Assembly: GCF_910596095.1 (NCBI RefSeq)
Contig: NC_056552.1
Location: 9,033,111-9,097,110, forward strand
DNA: 64,000 bases
Reading direction: 5' to 3'
DNA from: Thunnus maccoyii
Taxonomy: Eukaryota; Chordata; Actinopteri; Scombriformes; Scombridae
Program-made: the position numbers and the translations under genes
Shown here: piece by piece, positions 46,201-57,576 of the stretch
How the letters are laid out: each line of letters begins with the position of its first letter
Numbering within the stretch: the first letter of the stretch is position 1
The notes under the pieces: model-generated
What the model was told of the DNA's origin: nothing
Databases searched by the model: none
What the model saw: only the letters and a program-made list of their open reading frames with translations

Positions 46201-47561
46201 AAAAAAGTATATAAACATACAAAATATAAAATACAATAAGGTAAACTGATAAATAAATAAAGTGAGAATTTGTCCATGATAATTATCCAAATGTTAATAT
46301 AGACAAAAAATTAAATAAAATAAATGACCAGCAGTTTAAACAAAGGTTTCAAAGCCTTAAATTCCTTAAATAAAACAGAAATTAAAGGTTTGCTGCCAGA
46401 AAATTTACATCATTACATTAGCAACAATAAAACATCAGCAGGATCTTGCCAAAATATGTTGGTGTGAGAACAGATACAGAATAAATGTTTAAAGGACAAG
46501 TTCACCGTTTTTCATGTCTGTCTTAAAACAGTCAGGAGCCCAAATGAACATTTAAACATGTTTTTATTGCCATAATCATTCCTCCTGTTCATACTGACCA
46601 TTAGAAGGTCCTTTCATAATGCACTTACATAGTAAGTGATGATAAATCCACAGTCCTCCTTCTGTACAAAAATGTATTTAAAAGTTTATTTGAAGCTAAT
46701 GTGAAGCTTCAACTGTCCAAATGAGTCAAATCAAGTAGAAATCTTTCAACGTTACAGTCTTTTCAGTGCCAAAGTCCCTATTTTCGTAACAAAGAGAGGG
46801 AATTTGATGCTAAATAGACTGTAAATGTGGCAGATATCCACTTGATATGACTAACTCAGACTGCTGAAGCCTCATATAAGCTTCAGATAAACTTTTAAAT
46901 GTATTTGTGCACAAAATTATTGTGTGGACACACTGTGGATTTTGTCTCCCATCACTTACACTGAAAGCACATTTGAAGGGGATCTTTTAATAGTCAGTAT
47001 GAACAGAGAGAATGATTACAGTGAGGAAAACCTCTTTCAGTGTTAATATAGACACCTGACTGTTGTTTCAAGACAGACTTGAACCACTGTGAACCTATTC
47101 TTTAAGTGTTTCAGACTGCACAGTTTACATCAATATATTGGGTTCAAATTTAGTCATTTAACAGAATTAATTGTGTGTTTTAGTTCAGGACTTGTGTGTG
47201 TTTGTACTTACAGGAAGGGAGGTGATGTTGTTGCAAGACAAGTCTACAACAGTTGCTTTGGGGAATAAAGCCTGTTGGGATAAATTAGAGTTAGTTTATT
47301 ATAAAAATGAAGAAAAAGGTTGTGAATTGAATCATGATTTTAACCTAGAGACATGTTGACATGAAACCCCAGCATGACAGTTTTATGTTTTAAGTCAGAG
47401 CACACTGATTTAATGCGCTGAATGTTTTAATTTCACAACATTTTAATTCACAAACTTACCAGCTCTCTGACTGGCACCTCAGACAGGTTACACAGGCTCA
47501 GGTCCACTTCATTACCACTGATTTTATCCCTCAGGTTCAACACTTTGCTGCTTTTACTCAT
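40279..47561 (-). CDS. lrrc59: LRRC59: tail-anchored ER leucine-rich-repeat protein
   Basis: LRRC59 (ribosome-binding p34) sits in the ER membrane with a cytosolic LRR domain. It has been implicated in ribosome docking, translation at the ER and nuclear import of FGF1. Exons in reading order: 47561-47460, 47271-47212, 45480-45322, 44424-44320, 44226-44154, 41730-41539, 40562-40279; 975 nt, 324 aa (human about 307). LRRs occupy residues about 8-130: [84 protein letters not shown] follows, then a charged coiled coil ([20 protein letters not shown]) to about 225. A membrane helix at about 247-268 ([20 protein letters not shown]) is followed by a lumenal tail ending STQASKN. The last intron ends in a CAGCAG tandem acceptor. 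Introns contain several MITEs. Confidence 0.95.
41821..41939. repeat. foldback element close to the lrrc59 exon 6 acceptor
   Basis: Perfect 22-bp arms: GATGAGAACTCCCGCAACAC plus TT at 41821-41842, and its reverse complement at 41918-41939, extended by TAGTAT/ATACTA with one indel. The 75-base centre contains CTGATGAAGGCCACAAGCCG followed by AAACGCGT. It ends about 90 nt upstream of the exon 6 acceptor, in transcript sense. Confidence 0.85.
42325..42625. repeat. GATTAATC repeat family copy (lrrc59 intron 5)
   Basis: GTGCAACTAACGATTTCCAT, CTGTCGATTATTTTCTTGAT and the closing GACAAATCGATTAATTGCTG followed by CAGCTCTAG define inverted ends about 300 bp apart. Confidence 0.65.
42630..44153. other. 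remainder of lrrc59 intron 5
   Basis: No exon seen. AAAGGATAGGTTCAACATAC at 43070 resembles a foldback-family end. Frames at 42943 and 43450 lack domains. Confidence 0.35.
44632..45075. repeat. foldback MITE, long form (lrrc59 intron 3)
   Basis: Left end AAAGGAATAGTTCAACATTT, then GGAGAGAGTTAGATGAGAAA. Right end ...CTAAATCTCAGCAAGAAAGC, then ATTTTCCAAAATACC. Internal words: GCTGGTTAGCTTAGCTTAGC, GGGGGAAACAGCTAGCCTGG, GCTAAGCTAAGCTAATCAGC. Same family as 19675-20150. Confidence 0.7.
45550..46488. other. lrrc59 intron 2, AT-rich part
   Basis: Very AT-rich sequence with ATAAATAA runs and no recognisable exon or element. Confidence 0.4.
46489..47107. repeat. foldback MITE with about 50-bp inverted ends (lrrc59 intron 2)
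   Basis: AAAGGACAAGTTCACCGTTT, CATGTCTGTCTTAAAACAGT and CAGG at the left are mirrored by CCTGACTGTTGTTTCAAGAC, AGACTTGAAC and TGTGAACCTATTCTTT at the right. Inside, CCTGTTCATACTGACCATTA pairs with TTAATAGTCAGTATGAACAG, and ACTTGATATGACTAACTCAG mirrors CAAATGAGTCAAATCAAGTA. Almost the whole 615 bp can fold on itself. The end lies about 105 bp from exon 2. Confidence 0.75.
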
Positions 47562-47990
47562 TCTGGTGTCTGTGGGGAAACTCTGAGAAAGCACACAGTA
47601 ATGTTCATGTGACAAATAAATACTCACAAGAGGTAATTTTTGAACCGTTTTTAACAGTTTCCCCAGCGGATAGTTTCACCAGGAAACCACGTTAAACGTT
47701 TCACATGATCTGCTCACCTGTTTTATAAAAGCGCTGACAAAACAGTGTTCAAGTGTGGCAAACGAAGGGAAGAAAACCAGGAATCCGACTTGTAAATATG
47801 AGGAAAGTTCGTGGAAATGCTGTGAAATGTTGGTAGGTCTTGTGTTTGTGGCAGCACTGACTGCCTCAATGAAAATCCACGTCACTGATTGAACGACAGA
47901 GCGGAGACGTTGAAGGGAAGAGCTCCGCCTGCAGCACCGGAGGAGACACCACACGGTTAAAAATAAGTACAACAAAAACTAATACAACTA
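47562..47990 (-). promoter_or_regulatory. lrrc59 5'UTR/promoter region
   Basis: Upstream of the lrrc59 ATG. A CTCAGAG acceptor-like sequence at about 47584 could join an untranslated first exon. CpG-richer sequence around 47880-47950 (ACAGAGCGGAGACG, GCTCCGCCTGCAGCACCGGA) fits a TATA-less promoter. The function is inferred from position. The minus frame at 47676-47975 has no domain. Confidence 0.35.
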
Positions 47991-47999
47991 ATTAACAGT

Positions 48000-48760
<761 letters not shown>

Positions 48761-49033
48761 AAGATTCTGTTTAAATAGTCTGCTCTTTTCTTTTTAAAAA
48801 ATGTGTTATGCACTTTGCATGAAAGGTGCTATATGAATAAAATGTGTTATGATTTAACACAATATACTTATATAACATGATGCAGTACTATTACTGTTAA
48901 TCTACCCAAAGTATCTAAAATTGGCTCTATACTGATAAACCAAAACATATATCTTCCAGTTTAAATACATTTAAATACATTTTTTCCTCCAAGTGCAGAA
49001 TAATTATGGGTATTTATGAATGCATACATATAC

Positions 49034-50010
49034 ACCAGTGGAGGCTGGTCCATAGAGGCAGAGGAGGTTGCTCCTCCTCTATTTTTTGAGAGGCAAGAGG
49101 AAGATCAAAATCTAAAAAATAATATTTGGTTGAAATAAACCATTACCAAATCTCTGTATTATTTATAAAATATTTTTTCTCTCTTTGGAAAAAATCCATT
49201 ATTGAAATTCTGATTAAAATGCTTATGCAGGGTAGGACGAGAAAGGGCAGTGTGTGTGAAGTGGTGGTGGGGAGCAGTGGGGGGGGGACAGAGGAGGACG
49301 GGCTCCTGCTGTCCTCCGCAGGGCGGGATGTCCTACATCAATTTAATGTACTTCATTTTTTTTCATGTTAATCTGTGATTGGCCAAGACATGTAAAATGA
49401 CGCTCCGAGGGAGGGCATCCTCCCTAACCAATCAACAACCAGAATGCAATATTGACATCGAGTTGGTCCAATGACATTTTCCAGATTTCATCTTCAATTC
49501 TCTCCACTGTAACCAGAGCGGCTCTGACTGTAACTACATGAGTGTGACAAACTGTTGAGAGAAGAAGACTGGTAAGATATATATAAATAACGTTTCACTT
49601 CTTTTATCAAGCAGTCGATAGCTGCTTGCATTAGCCAACAGTTAGCTTGTTGTAGCAGCCCTGAAGGACTCTTTATACATCCATGAAGGACTGTTAAGGA
49701 CTTGTTAAGCTAACAGGAGGGTGGATCTGGACTGTGCGGCGCAGCAGCAGCAGCAGGACGGAACCCGGGGAGGCTGGAGAGAGAAGCAACCGTAGAAACA
49801 ACCAGGAGAGTTAGCTCGTTTCTCATTGTTGCTAATGATATCAGACTGGTTAACCAGCAGCCACAAAGTTCTGTTAACTAACAAACAAGATGACCAACAG
49901 CCACAAATGGACATTATGACATTGATACTTCATCTCCATGAAAGTAAGAAGACGTCAGATAACGTGAGTCAGATACAGCCTCTCTCTCTCTGTCTCTTTG
50001 GTCGCTAATT
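49034..50010 (+). mobile_element. partial hAT-family transposon 5' end
   Basis: CAGTGGAGGCTGGTCCATAG followed by AGGCAGAGGAGGTTGCTCC resembles hAT terminal repeats of the CAGTGGCGGCTGG type known in vertebrates. Downstream are a CpG-richer leader and a donor-like ACTG|GTAAGATA at about 49570, as in the 5' end of an autonomous element. No transposase domain and no matching right end were found in the window, so the element is truncated or its limits are misjudged. Confidence 0.4.
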
Positions 50011-50734
50011 TCATCTCTGATGGTTAAATGTTTCTCTGTGTGACTGTTGTGTGAATTTATGGGTGGGTAGTTTGCTTGTTGAAGTTACAGTCAGCTGTCT
50101 GGACTCACTCATTCATTTGGAATTGATCTTGTTTTTAATTGAGTGGTTGTTCAGTCACCTGTTGATGTTGTGTGATTGGTGAATGAGTATACAGGAGGTC
50201 TGGCTGCTTGCGTATGATTTCTTCAGTTCATTTTTAAGCTGAGTCGTATATTGAGTAATAACCTTAAAGTAACTAGAATAACAAGTGTTAACATGTCAGC
50301 TTTGTAGACTATATTTTTTATATATATAAGAGTGTGTAAGTCATGTAGTTGATACATGCATTAGCCTAATACTTTTTTAGATCTGTGAATGTTTTTAGTG
50401 TTCAGTCTTTCTTGTATTAAGCACTAATCTGTTCCTGTATCACATTATAAGCTTTGTGGTACTTTATATATTTCTGTATACTAAGAAAATACATAGGAAA
50501 TACATGTGAATCATGTGATATCTTGTCTGTTTTTGATGAGAACATAAATCTGTTGACACAATAGAACAATACTATAAATTTGAATTTAACTTTGTTGGTA
50601 AAATGACACATCCTGAACCACTCCATGACTAAAATGAGCCCTTCTTTGTTTAGAAACAATATGTATATGCTAAATGTCTTTAAAGAAGCAGCCTTTACAC
50701 CACTCAGGGGTTTTTGTTTTTGAAAGCAAATTGT

Positions 50735-51110
50735 TTTATTGGCATTGTTGGCCCGTGGCTACAAGTTTGGCTATCAGCAGTAATTAATGATTATCAAGAT
50801 AATTATTAATGATTATCAAGATAATTATTAATTATTAAAATCAATAAAATTATTAATAAGAATTAATAATAATGTGGCAGCATCCTGGACTCAGGGAAAA
50901 AGATAGCCAATTCAGTCTCAAAGTGTACAAATCTATTAATTTGTAACTTTGATCAATAATTAACCTAATAACTATAAACAAAATTACCATATCAATAGCT
51001 AGTTAAGGTTGAAGGATTTTGGAGTTCTTTGCAGAGCAGAGGTTGGCAAAACTCATTCTTGTGCAACATTAAAACAGACAACAGGTATGTCCAAAAGCAT
51101 TTATTTATTT
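50735..51110. mobile_element. LTR-like fragment related to the block at 53411
   Basis: It begins TGTTGGCCCGTGGCTACAAG and contains AATTATTAATTATTAAAATC, then AATAAAATTATTAATAAG. The same run, AATTATTAATTATTAAAATC, occurs at about 53440. The shared arrangement suggests two members of one LTR family; the right limit is uncertain. No retroviral gene is present. Confidence 0.3.
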
Positions 51111-52209
51111 ACTGTCGAGTACCGCCCAATAAACACACACACATACAAAAATGCAGAGAGAATTTTTATGATTTATTGATGGACTACAAAGAGTCTGATA
51201 CATATTTTTAGAGACAGTATAGAAAACAGATATCAGGACCGTTATTCTTTTATGTTTATATAGAGCAGAGTAATGCAGATACAGATTTGAATGGGCACCA
51301 TGCACATTAGGCATTAAATTACTGAACCAACTGAACTCATAGTGGGGACTGAAAGTATATATCTTATATCTTAAAGATATATCTTCCTCTGCCGCATCAA
51401 TTTTGATCATTATTTTTTTAACCATGCTAGCAGTGTGGCTCTAAGAATGACAGTGTCGGTCGTTTCAGCACTGTGCTCCATCCTGAAATAGCTCAACAAC
51501 AACAAAAAGTGAATTTGCTACAGATATTCATGTTCCCATCAAGATGAACTTGATCTTCTAACTTTACATGTAGCACCATTATCAGGTAAAACTTTTTTTT
51601 TTAACCAATCTCACTCCTTATGCCTAAATCTAATCAACCCAACCTACAAAGGCAATGAGTATTAGCCAGTCGGAGGCAGAGCAGGGCGTGTCTTGCCAAG
51701 AAAAGCAGTGGGATCCATAATAACGTGGGAATGACTTGCTTCCTCTTTTGATACATTTTCGTAATGTATTGAACATTAGGACCATGCATATTACATATCA
51801 AAGACATAAATCTACTACTTGATGACATGTTACTATAACTTCATAATACAACCATACTAGTGTCGCAGGCTGATACTAAGTACATGTGAAGCATGGAGGA
51901 AGGAAGGAATATACCCACTTGATTTGACTAATTCGGACAGCTGAAGCCTCACATAACAAGCCAGTGTGACCCCTAAATGGCCTGCAAAGACCAACAAGAG
52001 ATCTTTTTTGTTTTCAACAGACTAATGGAGCTGAACAACAGGGGTGAACACAGACATAGTAGGTTTGAGTCCATGTATACAGGGAAATGTTTCATAGGTT
52101 GTAATTTCGTATCCCAGTCATTGAAGTCACATGATAGTAAGCCTCGCTAGTTGTAATAAAGAGGACTATAACTCAATCATGTGTTTCATTATTTTGCGCT
52201 TGTTATTTC
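51111..52209. other. region downstream of the receptor gene, possible 3'UTR plus repeats
   Basis: No exon. Repeat words around 51480-51600 (GATGAACTTGATCTTCTAAC, GTAGCACCATTATCAGG) and around 51895-51950 (CCACTTGATTTGACTAATTC). Part may be 3'UTR of the minus-strand receptor gene; no firm AATAAA was found close to its stop. Confidence 0.35.
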
Positions 52210-55200
52210 TTAATATGTAACATACCATTTGAAAAATATAATGACTAAAAACAGACTGGCAGCTATGATGTAGAAAATGAAGAAAACTCTGTTGATTGTT
52301 TTAGCCATTCTGGTCCAGTAGCCGGGCTTCACTTCTTCCTTGCTGCTGTTGAGGAGCAGAGCCAGTGTTTTCACCACCTCCCTCAGATCATCTGAGAGCT
52401 TTTCAGAGGCATGGGACTCCTCTGTCAGTTGGCTGCTGCTTACCTGCAGAAGTTGTTAAGGAGACTGTGGTTAATTAACACAATCATGAACCAAATAACA
52501 TTGCCAGCTGCTACATTTGACATTCAGATTTTTGTGTACAATGTATAGAGTTGTGAAGGAGGAGGAGCTATTTCGGGCACCCTTGAAGTAAAAATCATAT
52601 TCATTTTTCCTACAGACAACGTTATGTGACTCACAGTTGGAGTGCTTCTACAGCTTCAATCAACATGAAACTCTGACAGTTAAATCAAAAGATTAACAAC
52701 TGTGTTACAAAATATCAGGTTCTTTAATAAAAAGTCAAAGGTACAAGACTGTGTACATAAAAATGTTGACCCCCAAAGTGCATTTTGGCAAGAAACATCC
52801 AATCACCAATAAATGACACAAATCTCATGTTCAGAGCCAAATATGTCTTATTCCTCTGTGCTGCGGGCCTCTGTTGTTGTCCAAAAACTATTAAAAACAT
52901 GTAAATGAGCTACTCCGTACATTGTACATTGTAAATTTCTCAAAGAACTTCAGTACAAAGTCATGAGCTTATGATATGTAGCACAACAAGCTAGCGAAGC
53001 TCTGTCTGCCATACACAGAACTGCTCTCCGGAGACTGAAAACATCATCGCTGTTGTTACTCTTTGGAGCAGTTTCTAAACAAACTAACGTGCCCGTACTC
53101 TTCATGGTGAAGGAACATGTCACCCAGTGCAACGGTGTGGCTCATTCACATGTATTTAATAGTTTTTGGACAACAACAGAGTCTATGGCAAAGAGGAATA
53201 ACATATATCAGGCTTTGGATACACACAATTCTTGTAAGTAGATCAATTCATTACTTTGAGTGCAGTACACCCTGGACATGTCTTTTGTGTTGCAACTCAG
53301 TTCTGTTGCTTTCAATTTAACCATCTTGAGTTTTATATAGCTGTATTGTGTTTCTTTATACTGAGTGTGTTCATAAATTGATGAATGTTTTTTCGGTGCT
53401 GGGAGGAGCATGTTTGGTTGTTGGCAATAATTAATAATTATCAATGGTAATTATTAATTATTAAAATCAATAACATTATTGATACAAATCAATAATTTGG
53501 AGGGCACCACCCAGAAACTTGGACAAATAAACAAACAGTAAGGTAGTCTCATAAAAAGAGTTTACTTAGGAATGCTAATATCTGAGGGATACCAGTATCC
53601 ACGGTAAACTAAGAAGGTTTGAGTCCAAGCTCTGATTCTCTCAACTGGCTTCTTATCACAACAAGTAAACACAATGATCACAATAGACTTCTATTTAAAT
53701 GTACAACATAATTTATTAACCTCAACAAGAATTAATAAAACTAACAAATGCTTTAGTTATCAAAATACTCTACTATGACTAACACTACCTAAGCAAAACA
53801 TACATAAAACAACAGCTGTACATGGTTAAACACACATGCAGGTGAATGTGTGTGTGTGTATATATGTGTGTGTGTGTGTGTGTGTGTATGTGTGTGTAGG
53901 TGACAAGATGGTGGACATGATCTGGGATGATGATGTCAAGATGGCGGATGTGACTACGGGAGGAAGTCAAATCATTCGAGAATCAAATAACGGATGTGAC
54001 CTTGGTGTTTTGGTTGGAGACAAAGGCGAGATGCTACCAGTCGGAGGTCGTCTAGTGGTAAGATGATGAGAGACAGAGCGCCGCTGTATCCTACGTTATC
54101 TGCCCACCAGATGTGCAAAAGGGGTGTGAGTGTTTATGTACCTGTGAGCGTGTAAAAAAGGTTAGTAGCAAGAGATAAAAAAAAGAAAGAAACACCGACT
54201 CACGGCAGAGTCCCCTGACCGCGAGGAGAGAGAAGCAGTTGCTTTGTGTCACAGAGAGTGTACATACGGACAGTAGTCTGTAACGCATGTTGTCTGGACT
54301 ATTAACCAACAAAGCAGCCTGCTTTCTTGCTCGCTGTGGCACAATACAGAGTAGTCCCTGGTGGGACAACACAAATCAGCTTAGTGTGGTGAACACAACT
54401 AAACCAGCAGCAAGCATCAATGCTCCTCGGAGCTTAGCAGAACAAAAGGACTTGGCGGTCTGTTAATTCACAACAACTGTCGCAATAAAGCTTAACAAGC
54501 AATAAAGCTAACATACAATACAACACTGTCTCTGCCCAGACATAAGCCTCTTACTCAAGTCACTTCAGAAAGCGATCAGATGTGTGTTTTAGTCCGTCAG
54601 TGGGGTCTAGCATGGGTCCTCCAATGCGAGATCCTGACAGTGCCGTCCTTGTTTCCTTAGCAGGAGTTGGTTTCTCGATGGGCAGCGAGGAAACACAAGA
54701 GAGTTGATTTGGTCAGAAGGCAGCGGGGCATAGAAGTTATCTGCATCTTGATGAGGAAATCCTTTTCTTCCCTCTGCAGGCAAACAGGAGAGTGCTGGGT
54801 TGCAACACTGATCCTTTTTGTAACTTTAATTGTGCTCAGTTGAACACAGGGTCTCAGCTTGTCCAGCAAGGGGAGGATCTTCAAATTCGTTGAGGGGAAA
54901 TACACGTGCATGACAGTTACCTCCCTTAGTAAACTGGCTCATGGAGAAAGCTAAGCTTCCTGCGGCACGGTTACAATGGAAAGGCATTGGGTGTATCCGT
55001 GCAGCCGGTACTTATAGCTGAGATGACATCATGGCTGTGTCGCTGGGCATTGGCCCTGTGGCATTGGCACATCTCTGCCAATGAGAAACGGGAGTTTGGG
55101 GTTCTCCCAGATCTTGAACCAAGGTGCAAACTGCAGGGCAGGCTGGGAGTTGTAGTCTGTGTGAGCAGCCTTTTGGCACTATTCCTTCCTCAGGGATTAC

Positions 55201-57527
55201 AGGACAAAGGCAGCCTTGTGGTCAGGCTTCGGAGTTTACAAGTAGGCCTGCCTTTGTCTGACCACATGGTTGAGGCCCAACAGTGTTTTCTTAATTTGGT
55301 TGAATTTATTTATTTGCATATTTTTTTCCTAAATGTCATGCATTCATTGTCAAAATGGTGAGGATATTTGGATGTTTGTGTTTTGTCCATTTGCATATGT
55401 TTTCAAGTTTGAGTGCGCTGAGCTCTCAGCTACTTAAGTATCAGTGTAAAAACCTCTCAGATGGAAATCTCAAAAAGTAGAACCAAAACTATTTGCATGG
55501 CTAGATAGAGTACCATTACCCTGAGAAAATGTTTTTTTGTAATCAGCCCTTTAAAGTGCAACATAATTCCTACCTTCAGCAGTTCAGATGGAGTTTCATC
55601 AGCAGACACATCAGAGATGCATGCACAAGTCCATTTCTTCTCCTCTGAAAGGACATTTAAGGTACAAACGATGGTTTGAGCATATTCAATATTATCTAAT
55701 TAATTAGTATGTATTATAATTTGTAAATGTGCCTGTTTCAACGTATTCGGAAAATGATAGACATCATAATAACAGTAAAAATGTAACAGAGTAGCTCCTA
55801 TATCTCTGCACAAACCAACCAGCAGCCTGTAGCAACATCTATGTGTTAGTTCAAACGTAGCTTAGTTTGAACATAGTAAGCAATTGCCAACTTTTTATCC
55901 ATCTGTGAGATTTTCGCCTTCACCTCAATACAATTGAATAGAATTTCCACAGATATGACTGTGGACTGTTTTTATCTCTTCAACAAAAACTGTAAACAGT
56001 ATATCCTGTGGATTCTACATTCACTGTTTCTGAGAAGAGATGGGGCTGTTGAATTTTTATATAAAGCTGTGAGCACCACAAACTAAATTGCAATCACCTA
56101 CATTGTATTGGGGTGTAGGCAGAAATGTCGGAGACAGATGTCTCAACAGCTGGAAAAACAAAAACAAAACTCTCCACATGAACAGATACCACTAAAGAGA
56201 TGAGAGAAAATGTTGTTATGTAGTTAGTGTTGACTTTACACACAAACTGCAACAGGCTGCTGTCTTCCTTTATCTTTGGGGATCTCCTACAAAATGTACT
56301 GTACCTCTATCAATGTTACCTTTGCTATGTTTGTCTCCACAGTCCTCAGTCAGGCTTTGGTCTCTGTCTGCCTTGTTGTCTCGGGATGCAGAGTCTTTCT
56401 CCATCAGATACATCACAACAATGGTCTCCAGGAGGCTGAGCAGCATCAAACTAAAAACCCCCATGCAGTAAACCTCTGAGGGGAGCAGGCAGCATCATTA
56501 ATGCAGACAAATCACTACTCACTGGGTCAGTATGTGCAGTTCCTGCACATAGTACCAAGCATGTCTTTCAAAAATTACGTTCATACATCATTAAATTGCA
56601 ACAGCAAAAACATTTAGCCAGAAATGTAATGCTAATGTTGAATTATGTTTTCTCTCAACATGAGAAAATGTTGTTAATTGACATATTTGGCAAATTGTAA
56701 AAATGTTGATACTGAACATACGAGTTAAGTGTTGATCTTACATTACAATATCTGCAGGTAGTACTACAGCAATATTAAACATTGTTTAGGCACTGGCAAC
56801 ACTTGGTCAAGATTAGGAAAGATGGTTTTGGCTTGATACAGAAAAAAGTCTGCAATGACTTGAAGCACATGTTAAGCGAAACCACAGTCTTTCACAAACC
56901 TTAACCAAAGTGCTTTTGTTGCCTAAACCTAACCACACACAGGCCTCAGGATGTGAACACTGGTCTCTGGTGCCAGAGTCCTGCGTCTTGTCCACCCACC
57001 ATCTACACCATCTACCACCCCACCCCACCCCACCACACCACCACCCCACAAGTGTGGTTTACAAATGTAGTGCTTACTTCATTCGTAAAAACACACTTTG
57101 CCTCTGAACATAATTCAGGCAGCGATTATGTTTGTCAACACAATATAATTAGGAAAACAATTTAGTATTATATAAATGTAATTTCTAGGAGACAGGGTTT
57201 GAGGTACAGTCCAATAAAGGAAAGACTCTGAACTTTCTTACCTATAAGTGGAGTCCTGTCTGATGAGGAAGGCAGAATTTCATTGAGAATAAGCTGCATC
57301 ACAGTGACAGCGAGCAGCACAGTGACCTTGAAGCTCAGCTTCTCGCCCCCACTGTCTGAGATCAGGAAGGAGGCCAAGTCCAGACACAAGAAGAACATGA
57401 TGGGCAGCAAGAAGTTGACAATGTAGAGGATTGATCGCCTCTTCATTTTGATCTGTGAAATGACATTTTGAGGTCAGATCCTACTACAGATTATTTACTT
57501 ACGTACCCTGTGGAATTTCTGACCTCA

Positions 57528-57576
<49 letters not shown>

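Noticed and set aside
53785-54066. Frames made of CVCVCV and HTHTHT residues
   Set aside because: They are translations of a TG microsatellite.
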